64,000 nucleotides of DNA, from NCBI GenBank assembly GCA_902788315.1, contig CADAJS010000014.1, positions 1 through 64,000 of the forward strand. Direction: 5' to 3'. Below, in pieces: positions 1 to 7,634 of the stretch. This DNA comes from an uncultured Bacteroidales bacterium (GTDB lineage: Bacteria > Bacteroidota > Bacteroidia > Bacteroidales > Bacteroidaceae). The first letter of the stretch is position 1. The number at the start of each line of letters is the position of its first letter. The notes beneath the pieces are model-generated. The model made no database searches. It was not told the origin of the DNA and saw nothing but the letters and a program-made list of their open reading frames with translations. Both the position numbers and the translations under genes were made by a program.

Positions 1-1
1 C

Positions 2-196
2 AACTGGGACAACTTCTCCACGGTGGGCAACCTGAACCCAATTACGGGTTCTGTAGGCTCCATCGCCAGAGACTTCTCGACAGACGCTTACAATTATGGT
101 GGCGGGCAAACAATACACACAGGCCCCAGGGGAGGACAATACTACTACAACAGTAATGGGAACAAGACCTATGTACCCAAACGGTCGCTGTGGTGA
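2..196 (+). CDS. C-terminal end of an unknown protein with a GPRGG...Y basic tail
   Basis: Only the last 64 codons are in the window, read in the second frame and ending at TGA 194-196; the start lies upstream. The end has the pattern TGPRGGQYYYNSNGNKTYV followed by a short basic end. Tails of this kind (GPRGG-x-Y-Y-x-N-x-x-G-x-K-x-Y) recur at the ends of Bacteroidales proteins and resemble the small PBCV-type basic adaptor motif, which is thought to bind nucleic acid or protein partners. The preceding part is rich in Gly, Asn and Ser and looks like a linker. The function of the whole protein cannot be judged from this fragment. Confidence 0.6.
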   Translation, partial: NWDNFSTVGNLNPITGSVGSIARDFSTDAYNYGGGQTIHTGPRGGQYYYNSNGNKTYVPKRSLW

Positions 197-251
197 AGAT
201 ACCAGGCAGAGTGTACAATGCAGATATAATGTCATGACGATTTAAACGAAT

Positions 252-452
252 GTGATTATGTGGATTTGGATTATAATAATAGCTGTAATCATCGGTGCCA
301 TTTGGGGCTATCTTTCGGAAGGAGATGGTGGAGGTGCAGCCGCTGGAGCTGTAGCAGGAGGATGCCTTGCAGGCAACTGTCTTGGACGATTATTCTTGGC
401 CGGCATCTTCATTCTGGGAATACTGTGGCTGTTTGGAGCAATCTTCGGTTAA
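252..452 (+). CDS. Small glycine/alanine-rich membrane protein, unknown function
   Basis: A 66-residue protein if the GTG at 252 is used; ATG at 258 would shorten it by two residues. It has a very hydrophobic first helix (MWIWIIIIAVIIGAIWGY), an acidic and glycine-rich turn (SEGDGGGAAAG), a small-residue segment, and a second hydrophobic helix at the C-terminus. It is therefore probably a two-helix inner-membrane hairpin. It lies 22 bases upstream of another small gene in the same direction. I do not recognise a family. Confidence 0.5.
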   Translation: MIMWIWIIIIAVIIGAIWGYLSEGDGGGAAAGAVAGGCLAGNCLGRLFLAGIFILGILWLFGAIFG

Positions 453-474
453 ACACAATTAAAAGTAACATACA

Positions 475-762
475 ATGGGATTATTTAATGCAATGAGCAG
501 TATCAGTCAGATTAACGGTCTGCTGAAGAATGTGGAGTACCATGTACAAATAGGTTGTACACTGAAAGAAAACAATGCCTCGGACGAGAGCGTGAAGGCC
601 GAGATTAAATCCTTGGGCGTAATCTACAAAGAGATGGAGCGGATATTGGCAAACAGTTCTGGAGCACGCACTGCAGTCTATACCATCTTTGGCCGTAAGC
701 ATCGCAGCTGGGAGGCGATGGACTTCATCAAAGGATCCATGATTGCCTTAACCTACATGTAA
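475..762 (+). CDS. Small soluble protein, unknown function
   Basis: A 95-residue protein with no signal peptide or membrane segment, mainly charged and helical in appearance, starting MGLFNAMSSISQINGLLK. It follows the small membrane protein gene by 22 bases, so the two may share a transcript. The local sequence is more AT-rich than the housekeeping genes downstream. I do not recognise a family. Confidence 0.5.
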   Translation: MGLFNAMSSISQINGLLKNVEYHVQIGCTLKENNASDESVKAEIKSLGVIYKEMERILANSSGARTAVYTIFGRKHRSWEAMDFIKGSMIALTYM

Positions 763-867
763 GGTCTCTAATGTACGAAATGGGGCTACGTGCTCCATTT
801 CGTACAGCCGTTAGGGTGTTTCATACATTGGAAGTGAAACGATTCAGTCCTTCTCGGGAATTCTTCC

Positions 868-875
868 TATTTTTG
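868..875 (+). promoter_or_regulatory. Bacteroidetes-type -7 element (TATTTTTG)
   Basis: TATTTTTG matches the TAnnTTTG -7 consensus of Bacteroidetes and sits 60 bases before the TPR lipoprotein start. I do not see a clear -33 TTTG. Confidence 0.5.
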
Positions 876-935
876 CAGACAGAATGGAGGGCGACAGAAA
901 AACATTAACGTATAAAGAACAAAGGTGGAAGTAAA

Positions 936-2996
936 ATGAAACGAGTGATTTGCATGGCACTGGCAGTGGTGCTGATGGGATGTTCCGGCGGACGGACAGC
1001 GAAGGAGCCGGAGAGCTATAACTACAAGCGGGGATGCGAGGCAGCGTCGGACGGGAACACGGACGAGGCGATGACCTATTTCCAGCAGGAGCTGGACGAG
1101 AACCCAGAGAACGGATATGCCTGGTCCTGGATGCAATGTATGTACCGGGATAAGGAGAAGTATGGCGAGGCGCTGTCGGCCGGCGCCAAGGCACTAAAGT
1201 ACCTGCCGAGACGAGACCACTTTTATGTAGCGTTCACGCATGCGACACTGGCGAAGGTGTATTACGCCATGGACGAGATGGAGAAGGCACTGGAGGAAAT
1301 CTCGAAGGCGCTCAAAGTGGAGCCGAAGAAAGAGGAATACCTCTCAATGCGCGGTGACATGCTATGGGCGATGGACGAGTATGCCAAGTCGAACGCCGAC
1401 TATGAGAAAATCATCCGCCTGAATCCCGGCTCGAGGGAAGGCTATATGGGCAAGGGACGTAACCTCCTGGAGATGGAGCGGTATGACGAGGCCATCGAGA
1501 TGTTCACGTATGTCTCGAAACTGGACACTGACCTCTCGCTGCCGTATAGCTTCCGGGCCAGTGCCTATCTGGGCAAGGGGGATAACCATGCGGCGGCACA
1601 GGACATCATGAAGTCGCTGGACATGGATGCCAACAACCGCTCGTTCCTCATCATGCAGGATGTCAATGACACATGCTATCGGGAACTGGTGGTGATGATG
1701 AAAGTGAAGGCCAACACGCCGGGAGCGGAGCGGGACAAATGGACGTATTACCAGGGTGTGCTCCATCAGCGGCAGAAACACTATCGGAAAGCCATCGAGA
1801 GCTACAAGGAAAGCGCGGAGGAGGAGGCTACGGCAGCGGTCTATGAGAACATCTCCGACTGCTATGGAGAGCTGGGCAACTATCCGATGGCGCTGCGGTA
1901 CATAGACATGGCTATCGCACAGGACTCGACGGATGATAATCTCATCATGTCAAAGGCAGACCTGCTTTATGACAGTGGCGAGGGGAAGAAGGCCGTGGCC
2001 GAGATGAGCCGACTCGTGGCACGGAGACCCGACTACTATGGCGGGTATTATCGTCGGGGCTTCTTCAAGGATAACATGCAGGATATAGAGGGAGCCATCG
2101 AGGACTATACGTATGCCGTCACACTGAAAGAGGATTATGCCTATGCTTATCTGGGGCGCGGCGATATGCTTATGGAGAAGGGCGACACGGCGGCAGCGCG
2201 TGCCGACTATGAGAAAGCTGCCCGGCTGGATTCGGTCATCGGCGAGACGGGAGACTGCCGCCAGTATGCCCTGCTGATGCTGGGCATGCCGGACAGCGCC
2301 GAGGTGCACATGAAACGTATCCTGGCAAAGGACTCCACCGCCGGGAACTTCTACGATGCGGCCTGCCTGATGTGTCGCATGGGGAGGCACACAGAGGCGC
2401 TGGACTATCTGCAGAGGGCTATGGAAATGGGCTACCATCGCTTTGCCCACATGGAACTGGATGACGACCTGAAAGCATTACGCGAAACGGAGGAGTACCG
2501 GGTGCTGACAGACACATGGAAAAAGAAACATGACGCTGATGACAAAGAACCCATCGGGGAGGCTGTCCCAGATGAAGCATCTATGCCGATAGAAATGGAG
2601 ACGACGGAGGTGCCCTTCAAAAAGGACGGCAGTATGATGAAGATAGCCTGCACGATAAACGACCTGCCGCTGCATTTCATCTTCGACACGGGAGCAAGCG
2701 ACGTGAGCATATCAGAGGTGGAGGCCAACTTCATGATGAAGAACGGTTACCTGACCCGCAGCGACGTGCAGGGCAAGGCGCATTACAGCACGGCCGACGG
2801 CAGCATACACGAGGGGACGGTGCTGAATCTGCGACACGTAAGGTTTGGTGGACTGGAACTAAGCAACGTCAAGGCCTCGGTGGTGAAGAGCCAGCAGGCT
2901 CCCCTGCTGCTGGGGCAGAGTGTCTTCGAACGTCTGGGACGCATCGAGATAGACAATGAGGGACGAGTGGTGAAGGTGACACACAGAAAAAGGTGA
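936..2996 (+). CDS. TPR-repeat lipoprotein with C-terminal retropepsin-like domain
   Basis: A 686-residue lipoprotein. The signal peptide ends in a lipobox (V-L-M-G-C, Cys16). From about residue 30 to 510 there are many tetratricopeptide repeats, seen as recurring helices with A-x-x-x-Y/F-x-K-A/E-I patterns, which serve in protein-protein binding. After a charged linker comes a single retropepsin-like domain with the active-site motif FDTGAS (Asp584) and a closing LLLGQSVFERLG motif typical of clan AA aspartic proteases, which dimerise because each chain gives one aspartate. Fusion of a TPR scaffold to a one-lobe aspartic protease on a lipid anchor suggests envelope protein processing; the substrate is unknown. 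Confidence 0.8.
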   Translation: MKRVICMALAVVLMGCSGGRTAKEPESYNYKRGCEAASDGNTDEAMTYFQQELDENPENGYAWSWMQCMYRDKEKYGEALSAGAKALKYLPRRDHFYVAFTHATLAKVYYAMDEMEKALEEISKALKVEPKKEEYLSMRGDMLWAMDEYAKSNADYEKIIRLNPGSREGYMGKGRNLLEMERYDEAIEMFTYVSKLDTDLSLPYSFRASAYLGKGDNHAAAQDIMKSLDMDANNRSFLIMQDVNDTCYRELVVMMKVKANTPGAERDKWTYYQGVLHQRQKHYRKAIESYKESAEEEATAAVYENISDCYGELGNYPMALRYIDMAIAQDSTDDNLIMSKADLLYDSGEGKKAVAEMSRLVARRPDYYGGYYRRGFFKDNMQDIEGAIEDYTYAVTLKEDYAYAYLGRGDMLMEKGDTAAARADYEKAARLDSVIGETGDCRQYALLMLGMPDSAEVHMKRILAKDSTAGNFYDAACLMCRMGRHTEALDYLQRAMEMGYHRFAHMELDDDLKALRETEEYRVLTDTWKKKHDADDKEPIGEAVPDEASMPIEMETTEVPFKKDGSMMKIACTINDLPLHFIFDTGASDVSISEVEANFMMKNGYLTRSDVQGKAHYSTADGSIHEGTVLNLRHVRFGGLELSNVKASVVKSQQAPLLLGQSVFERLGRIEIDNEGRVVKVTHRKR

Positions 2997-3121
2997 ACCG
3001 CCATATCAAATATAAACGCAAATACGTAAAAGAAGTGGTGACGAATAACTAGGCAGACCTGAGACGATGGTGCTGGGCCAAGACGCAGCAAGAGAAAACA
3101 ATCACCGATATCGACCGGCAG

Positions 3122-3586
3122 ATGAAGGACAAGGGACAGCTGCTCCGGCAAGTGCTGAGGGAAAACGGATGCAAATGGACGAAATCCCATCCCAAACGCG
3201 GAGTCACAGAATTGCAGTTCTATTATCAAGGAAACCTGTGCAAATTCTACTACGGCACAGATAACAGCCTGGTATGCACGATGGTTTTTAGTGCAGCCAT
3301 TGATGGTACGAACGAGGCATTTATAGTTAAGGTGCAGGAGGGTATAAAGTTATTCAATGAGAGGTATCGCGCACAGATAGAGTCGTTCAGGGAAGAGTTT
3401 CTGGATGAAGACACGAATGAGGTCGTAACCATGATGGATCTGCATTTTTGCTGTTGGGTCGTGGTGGACTTTGCCGAGATGCTTATCGATGCCAACCAGA
3501 CGTTTCATCAGATCTTTCAGGACTTTCAAGCTCTGGAGCGACAATTCGTCTATTACACGACTTTCTATGATGATTCGGATAATTGA
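3122..3586 (+). CDS. Conserved-looking soluble protein, unknown function
   Basis: A 154-residue protein without signal peptide or membrane segments; alternating hydrophobic strands and helices (ELQFYYQGNLCKFYYG, then acidic helices) suggest an alpha/beta fold, perhaps YbjN-like, but this is a guess. ATG 3122 is the first ATG in frame. The same frame is open back to a TAG at 3050-3052, and the stretch 3053-3121 also reads as plausible protein, so the true start may lie upstream at a non-ATG codon or the gene may be truncated. Confidence 0.5.
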   Translation: MKDKGQLLRQVLRENGCKWTKSHPKRGVTELQFYYQGNLCKFYYGTDNSLVCTMVFSAAIDGTNEAFIVKVQEGIKLFNERYRAQIESFREEFLDEDTNEVVTMMDLHFCCWVVVDFAEMLIDANQTFHQIFQDFQALERQFVYYTTFYDDSDN

Positions 3587-3655
3587 CAACTGATGAAAAG
3601 CGTCCTTGCCGCTCATCTTTTTGTTCTCGGGCTTGGATGAATGGAGAAAATGTCT

Positions 3656-3663
3656 TACTTTTG
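3656..3663 (+). promoter_or_regulatory. Bacteroidetes-type -7 element (TACTTTTG)
   Basis: TACTTTTG fits TAnnTTTG and lies 33 bases before the Bax-inhibitor-1 start, inside an otherwise non-coding gap. The -33 region is weak (TTGG near 3633). Confidence 0.55.
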
Positions 3664-3695
3664 CAGTGCAGTAACATTAAATAATAGGAACAAGA

Positions 3696-4406
3696 ATGGG
3701 ATACGAGAAACATTATGGCGAGGAGATGTCGGCTGAGCGGGTGCAACAGGTGACAATGAGCAAGGTGTATGGCTGGATGACACTGGCCCTGATGGCGAGC
3801 GCTCTGGCTGCCATCTATACGGCTGGCAGCGAGACGATGCTCGGGCTGATATTCGGCAGCAAGATAGGTTTCCTGGGGCTGATGGTGGCCGAGGTGGCGC
3901 TGGTGGTCTATGTCTCGGCACGCCTCATGCGACTTTCCTTCGGCACTGCCGCTACGCTCTTTGGCCTCTATGCGGTGCTGAACGGCATCACGATGTCGGC
4001 CATCCTGCTGGCGTATTCTGCCTCGACCGTCTATGCGGCCTTCTTCTCCACGGGGCTGACCTTCGATGTGATGTCGTTCGTGGGATATACCACGGACCGC
4101 GACCTGACGGGCATCGGCTCCTTCCTGATGATGGCGCTCGTGGGGCTGATTATCGGCACACTGGTGAACCTCTTCTTCCATTTCACCTGGATGGAGTCGC
4201 TCATCACGTATGCCGGGCTGTTCATCTTTGTGGGGCTGACGGCCTACGACACGCAGAAGATCAAGAACGCCCTGGCCTATTCCGAGGCTGCCGGCCTGGC
4301 CGTGGACACACGCAAGATAGCGCTCATGGGGGCCCTGAACCTCTATCTGGACTTCGTGAACCTGTTCCTCTACATCCTGCGCCTGCTAGGCAGCCGCAGG
4401 AGCTGA
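3696..4406 (+). CDS. Bax inhibitor-1/YccA family membrane protein
   Basis: A 236-residue inner-membrane protein. A short hydrophilic N-terminus (to about residue 20) is followed by seven hydrophobic segments, and the seventh ends at the C-terminal basic tail (LLGSRRS). The pattern V-x-x-V-Y-x-W-M-T near residue 30 and the segment GLFIFVGLTAYDTQKIK late in the protein are characteristic of the BI-1/YccA/YbhL family, members of which are proton-dependent calcium leak channels or modulators of membrane proteases. It stands alone between its own promoter and a strong terminator, so it is probably monocistronic. Confidence 0.88.
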   Translation: MGYEKHYGEEMSAERVQQVTMSKVYGWMTLALMASALAAIYTAGSETMLGLIFGSKIGFLGLMVAEVALVVYVSARLMRLSFGTAATLFGLYAVLNGITMSAILLAYSASTVYAAFFSTGLTFDVMSFVGYTTDRDLTGIGSFLMMALVGLIIGTLVNLFFHFTWMESLITYAGLFIFVGLTAYDTQKIKNALAYSEAAGLAVDTRKIALMGALNLYLDFVNLFLYILRLLGSRRS

Positions 4407-4485
4407 GGCCATAAGGGGAACTCGTCGCTCACAATCGGCCATATCCTTGGCGAAGCTCCACCGAACGTCGGTTGGCACACAATAG

Positions 4486-4530
4486 AAAACCCCGAAAGTC
4501 TTTGGTCCTGACTTTCGGGGTTTTCGTTTT
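4486..4530. terminator. Strong bidirectional intrinsic terminator
   Basis: A perfect 15-bp inverted repeat (4486-4500 paired with 4510-4524, arms AAAACCCCGAAAGTC and its complement) with a 9-base loop. Plus-strand reading continues into a T-rich run to 4530, and the minus strand also ends in TTTT. It ends the BI-1 transcript and may stop transcripts arriving from efp. Confidence 0.85.
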
Positions 4531-4622
4531 GCTTTCTATTCTGCAGATACGACTGCCGGATTAGTCCGGATCGTATTCCTCGCTATCGTCCGAGTCGGCG
4601 TTGCCGCCCCACCTGAGTGAAC

Positions 4623-4764
4623 TCCGTCCCTCGATTCGTCCGCCGATGAGGCACGCCGCGCCAGCCGATGAGGCACGCCGCTCCCGCCGACGGAGCATGT
4701 AGCGTCGAGCTTCCCCCAGTGCGGAGACAGCCCGCCGGGCTTTCCTTCGATGCCACTCCCGAAA
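4623..4764 (-). repeat. Dispersed intergenic element with 22-bp tandem repeats, copy 1
   Basis: GC-rich DNA in the 455-base gap between BI-1 and efp. On the plus strand, units GCCGATGAGGCACGCCGC and variants begin at 4642, 4664 and 4686, a strict 22-base period. Read on the minus strand, the flank (GTGGCATCGAAGGAAAGC, then CGCACTGGGGGA) and the units match the element at 31122-31280. Short open frames cross it, but 22 is not a multiple of three and no start or ribosome-binding context is convincing, so I read it as a repeat and not a gene. I see no other feature in 4531-4861. Confidence 0.7.
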
Positions 4765-4861
4765 CTTCGGTAAGCAGGACAGCAAAAAAGAGAAAGCCAC
4801 TCCTCAAGACATGAAGAGTGGCCCACAATAACTATTAAACACGAAAAGGGGGCGCGAAGGG

Positions 4862-5425
4862 TTACTTCACGCGACCCAGATAGCTGCCGTCGCGGGTGTC
4901 CACCTCGATGATCTCGCCCTCCTCGATGAAGAGAGGAACGCGCACCTCGGCACCGGTCTCCACCTTAGCAGGCTTCAGCGTATTGGTGGCGGTATCGCCC
5001 TTGAGTCCGGGCTCGGTCCAGGTGACCGTCAGATGTACCTTGGCAGGAACGTCCACGTAGAGCACCGTCTCGCTGCTGGCATCCACAACCACCTCAACAT
5101 TCTGGCCGTCCTTCATAAACTTGACGCCGTTCACCTGGTCGGGAGCGATGGTCACCTGCTCGTAGGTCTCGTTGTTCATGAAGACGAGGTCTTCACCATC
5201 CTTGTACAGGAACTGATAGGAACGACGCTCCACGCGCACGTCCTCCAGACGCTCGCCGATGTTGAAACGACGCTCGAGCACATTTCCGCTCACCACGTCC
5301 TTCAGCGTTACGTTCATGATTGTGTTACCCTTGCCTGGCTTGCGGTGCAGGAAATCAATGCAGAAGTAGAGCTTGCCGTCCATGCGGATACAAGTGCCCT
5401 TCTTAATGTCTTGTGAGTTAATCAT
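4862..5425 (-). CDS. efp: Translation elongation factor P
   Basis: A 187-residue protein of normal EF-P length. It begins MINSQDIKKGTCIRMDGK, carries the loop HRKPGKGNT with the exposed residue Lys32 at the site modified in other EF-Ps, then two OB-fold domains, and ends near the conserved DTRDGSYLGRVK. EF-P binds next to the ribosomal P site and relieves stalling at polyproline stretches. It is transcribed away from rpmH from its own -7 element at 5475-5482. No EF-P modification gene is seen in the window. Confidence 0.95.
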   Translation of the reverse strand: MINSQDIKKGTCIRMDGKLYFCIDFLHRKPGKGNTIMNVTLKDVVSGNVLERRFNIGERLEDVRVERRSYQFLYKDGEDLVFMNNETYEQVTIAPDQVNGVKFMKDGQNVEVVVDASSETVLYVDVPAKVHLTVTWTEPGLKGDTATNTLKPAKVETGAEVRVPLFIEEGEIIEVDTRDGSYLGRVK

Positions 5426-5474
5426 AAGATGAATCTACTTTAATAAAATGATACGTATTATTGTTTTCTGGGTG

Positions 5475-5482
5475 CAAAGGTA
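5475..5482 (-). promoter_or_regulatory. -7 element for efp (TACCTTTG on the minus strand)
   Basis: CAAAGGTA on the plus strand reads TACCTTTG on the minus strand, fitting TAnnTTTG, and lies 50 bases before the efp start. No clear -33 TTTG. Confidence 0.55.
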
Positions 5483-5532
5483 CGAAAAAAACCATGAAAT
5501 GTGAAGTAGTGGCAAGAAAAAAGAGAGGAAAG

Positions 5533-5564
5533 TTTGCTCATTTGGGAAAAAAGTCCTAATTTTG
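5533..5564 (+). promoter_or_regulatory. Promoter for rpmH (TTTG - 20 - TAATTTTG)
   Basis: A -33 TTTG at 5533-5536 and -7 TAATTTTG at 5557-5564 are separated by 20 bases, the usual Bacteroidetes spacing. Transcription would start near 5571, 50 bases before rpmH. Confidence 0.7.
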
Positions 5565-5620
5565 CACCCCGAACCGAAGAATATCACCGAGTATCAAACA
5601 ATAAAAAGAAGGACAAAGAT

Positions 5621-5776
5621 ATGAAAAGAACATTTCAGCCCCACAACCGTCGCCGCAATAACAAGCACGGTTTCCGACAGAGAATGGCCACGAAGAACGG
5701 CCGACGCGTACTGGCCTCGCGCCGCGCAAAAGGTCGCAAGAAACTGACCGTAGCGGATGAGACACATGGTAAATAA
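5621..5776 (+). CDS. rpmH: 50S ribosomal protein L34
   Basis: A 51-residue, very basic protein beginning [19 protein letters not shown], the L34 signature; the run [17 protein letters not shown] completes the family pattern. The frame is open upstream of ATG 5621, but the family start and the promoter placement fix this ATG. L34 is part of the 50S subunit. The gene is monocistronic, framed by its promoter and the intrinsic terminator at 5798-5836. Confidence 0.97.
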   Translation: MKRTFQPHNRRRNNKHGFRQRMATKNGRRVLASRRAKGRKKLTVADETHGK

Positions 5777-5797
5777 AGAAAGATTTGCCAGAAAATA

Positions 5798-5836
5798 GAA
5801 AAGAAGTAAGGGCGACTTTACTTCTTTTCCGTTTTT
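5798..5836 (+). terminator. Intrinsic terminator after rpmH
   Basis: Perfect 12-bp inverted repeat GAAAAGAAGTAA (5798-5809) with TTACTTCTTTTC (5818-5829), 8-base loop, followed by CGTTTTTT. Confidence 0.8.
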
Positions 5837-5842
5837 TATTAG

Positions 5843-5850
5843 TACCTTTG
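5843..5850 (+). promoter_or_regulatory. -7 element for the PASTA-rluD-ddl-mnmA operon (TACCTTTG)
   Basis: TACCTTTG directly follows the rpmH terminator and lies 25 bases before the PASTA gene, so it probably drives the six-gene plus-strand run to 11533. Confidence 0.6.
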
Positions 5851-5875
5851 CCCCCACACAAATGCATCAGAAGAA

Positions 5876-6502
5876 ATGGCATCAAACTCTCTCCTACACC
5901 GCATGCTACGCTCCACCCTGCTGTGGAACCTCGTGGCCATGCTGCTGGTGGTCATCGCAGCAATCGTCGGCGCATGGTTTTGGATGAACAAATTCACACA
6001 TCACGGTGAAAGCATCGAAGTGCCCAACGTAAAGGGCATGGTGCTCAGCGACGCAGAATATGCGCTGACACGTGCCCAGCTGGAAGCCGTGGTCGCCGAC
6101 AGCGGATATAACCGTAAGCTGCCGGCCGGCACGGTGCTCGAACAGATACCGGCCAGCGGAAGGCAAGTGAAATCGGGACGCGAGGTTTACCTCACCATCA
6201 ATTCGGGCCAGACGCCCACGATGGCACTGCCCGACATAGCCGACAACTGCTCGCTGCGCGAGGCAGAGGCAAGGCTCAAGGCCATGGGATTCAAACTGGG
6301 ACCCATCGAATACGCACCTGGCGACAAAGACTGGGTGATGGCTGTGAAGTGCAGGGGACGCAAGGTGAACGCCGGAGAGAGAATCTCCATCGACGACCCG
6401 GTGACCCTTGTGGTGGGCAATAATGCCGACGACTCGGGAGACTTTGACGAGGACGAGGGCTGGGAAGAAGACGAACCGGCCACACTGGACGAGACACTGT
6501 AA
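5876..6502 (+). CDS. PASTA domain membrane protein
   Basis: A 208-residue protein with one N-terminal membrane helix (about residues 17-38) and a periplasmic part holding two PASTA domains: the first starts near IEVPNVKGMVLSDAEYAL and the second near LPDIADNCSLREAEARL. The C-terminal tail is very acidic. PASTA domains bind peptidoglycan fragments or beta-lactams in kinases and penicillin-binding proteins; here there is no catalytic domain. First gene of the operon with rluD and ddl, 13 bases before rluD; the neighbouring ddl suggests a link to peptidoglycan. Confidence 0.85.
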   Translation: MASNSLLHRMLRSTLLWNLVAMLLVVIAAIVGAWFWMNKFTHHGESIEVPNVKGMVLSDAEYALTRAQLEAVVADSGYNRKLPAGTVLEQIPASGRQVKSGREVYLTINSGQTPTMALPDIADNCSLREAEARLKAMGFKLGPIEYAPGDKDWVMAVKCRGRKVNAGERISIDDPVTLVVGNNADDSGDFDEDEGWEEDEPATLDETL

Positions 6503-6515
6503 TACACGACACACG

Positions 6516-7601
6516 ATGTCCAGACCTGCGGAAGACATAGACCTGTTGGAGGACGAACTGCTCGAAGAGGACGGTCCCGAAACCGCTGCCCTGCCCCATG
6601 AGGAGCACGAGCACTGGCGCATCGTGGCCGACAAAGGGCAGAGCCCCATACGCATCGACAAGTTCCTAATGGATCATCTGGGCGACACCAGCCGCAACCG
6701 CATTCAGAAGGCGGCCGAGGCAGGATGCATCCGCGTGGACGGACGGCCGGTGAAGAGCAACTACAAGGTGAAGCCACTCGAGGTGGTGACCCTCGTGCTC
6801 GAACGCCCCAAGCGCGACTGGGAGATTGTGCCCGAGGATATCCCACTCGACATCACCTACGAAGACGACCAGCTGATGGTCATCAATAAGCCAGCCGGAC
6901 TGGTGGTACACCCGGGATGCGGCAACTACAGCGGCACGCTGGTCAATGCGCTGGCATGGCACCTGCGCGACAACCCAGACTTTGACCCCAATGATCCCGA
7001 CGTGGGACTCGTCCACCGCATCGACAAGGATACGAGCGGCCTGCTCGTCATCGCCAAGACGCCCGAGGCCAAGACTCACCTGTGCCACCAGTTCTTCGTC
7101 AAGACCACCCGACGACAGTATAACGCACTCGTGTGGGGAAGCTTCGCGGAGGACGAAGGCCGCATCGAGGGCAACATCGGACGCGACCCGAAGGATCGCC
7201 TGCGGATGGCCTGCTTCCCACCGGAGAGCGAGGTGGGCAAGCCAGCCGTCACGCACTATCGGGTACTGGAACGTTTCGGACACGTCACCTTGGTGGAATG
7301 CCGCCTCGAGACGGGGCGCACCCATCAGATACGCGTCCACATGAGGCACATCGGTCACCCGCTCTTCAACGACGAACGCTATGGCGGCGATCAGATACTG
7401 CGCGGCGACACCTCGGCCTCCTACCGCGCTTTCATACACAACTGCTTCGCCCTCTGCCCCCGGCAGGCGCTCCATGCCCGCACACTCGGCTTCGTCCATC
7501 CCGTCACGGGCGAGGAGATGTTCTTCACCTCTCCCCTGCCCCAAGACATGACCGCCCTGATAGAGAAGTGGAGAGGCCGAGGAGTGAAGGGCACAGAATG
7601 A
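6516..7601 (+). CDS. rluD: RluD-type 23S rRNA pseudouridine synthase
   Basis: A 361-residue protein starting at ATG 6516, just after the PASTA stop; the frame is open further upstream but that part overlaps the PASTA gene. An acidic N-terminal tail is followed by an S4 RNA-binding domain (IRIDKFLMDHLGDTSRNRIQ) and the pseudouridine synthase core. The catalytic motif HRIDKDTSGLLV puts the active aspartate at residue 170, and ETGRTHQIRVHM is the second family motif. The RluA/RluC/RluD family converts uridines in the large-subunit rRNA; assignment to RluD rests on the S4 domain and family habit, so the exact sites are inferred. Confidence 0.88.
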   Translation: MSRPAEDIDLLEDELLEEDGPETAALPHEEHEHWRIVADKGQSPIRIDKFLMDHLGDTSRNRIQKAAEAGCIRVDGRPVKSNYKVKPLEVVTLVLERPKRDWEIVPEDIPLDITYEDDQLMVINKPAGLVVHPGCGNYSGTLVNALAWHLRDNPDFDPNDPDVGLVHRIDKDTSGLLVIAKTPEAKTHLCHQFFVKTTRRQYNALVWGSFAEDEGRIEGNIGRDPKDRLRMACFPPESEVGKPAVTHYRVLERFGHVTLVECRLETGRTHQIRVHMRHIGHPLFNDERYGGDQILRGDTSASYRAFIHNCFALCPRQALHARTLGFVHPVTGEEMFFTSPLPQDMTALIEKWRGRGVKGTE

Positions 7602-7634
7602 GGATTAGTAACTTCAAATTATGAATTGTGGATT

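Noticed and set aside
4536..4828. Small minus-strand genes in the gap before efp
   Set aside because: They run through the 22-bp repeats in three frames at once, and the element recurs elsewhere in the window as non-coding DNA.
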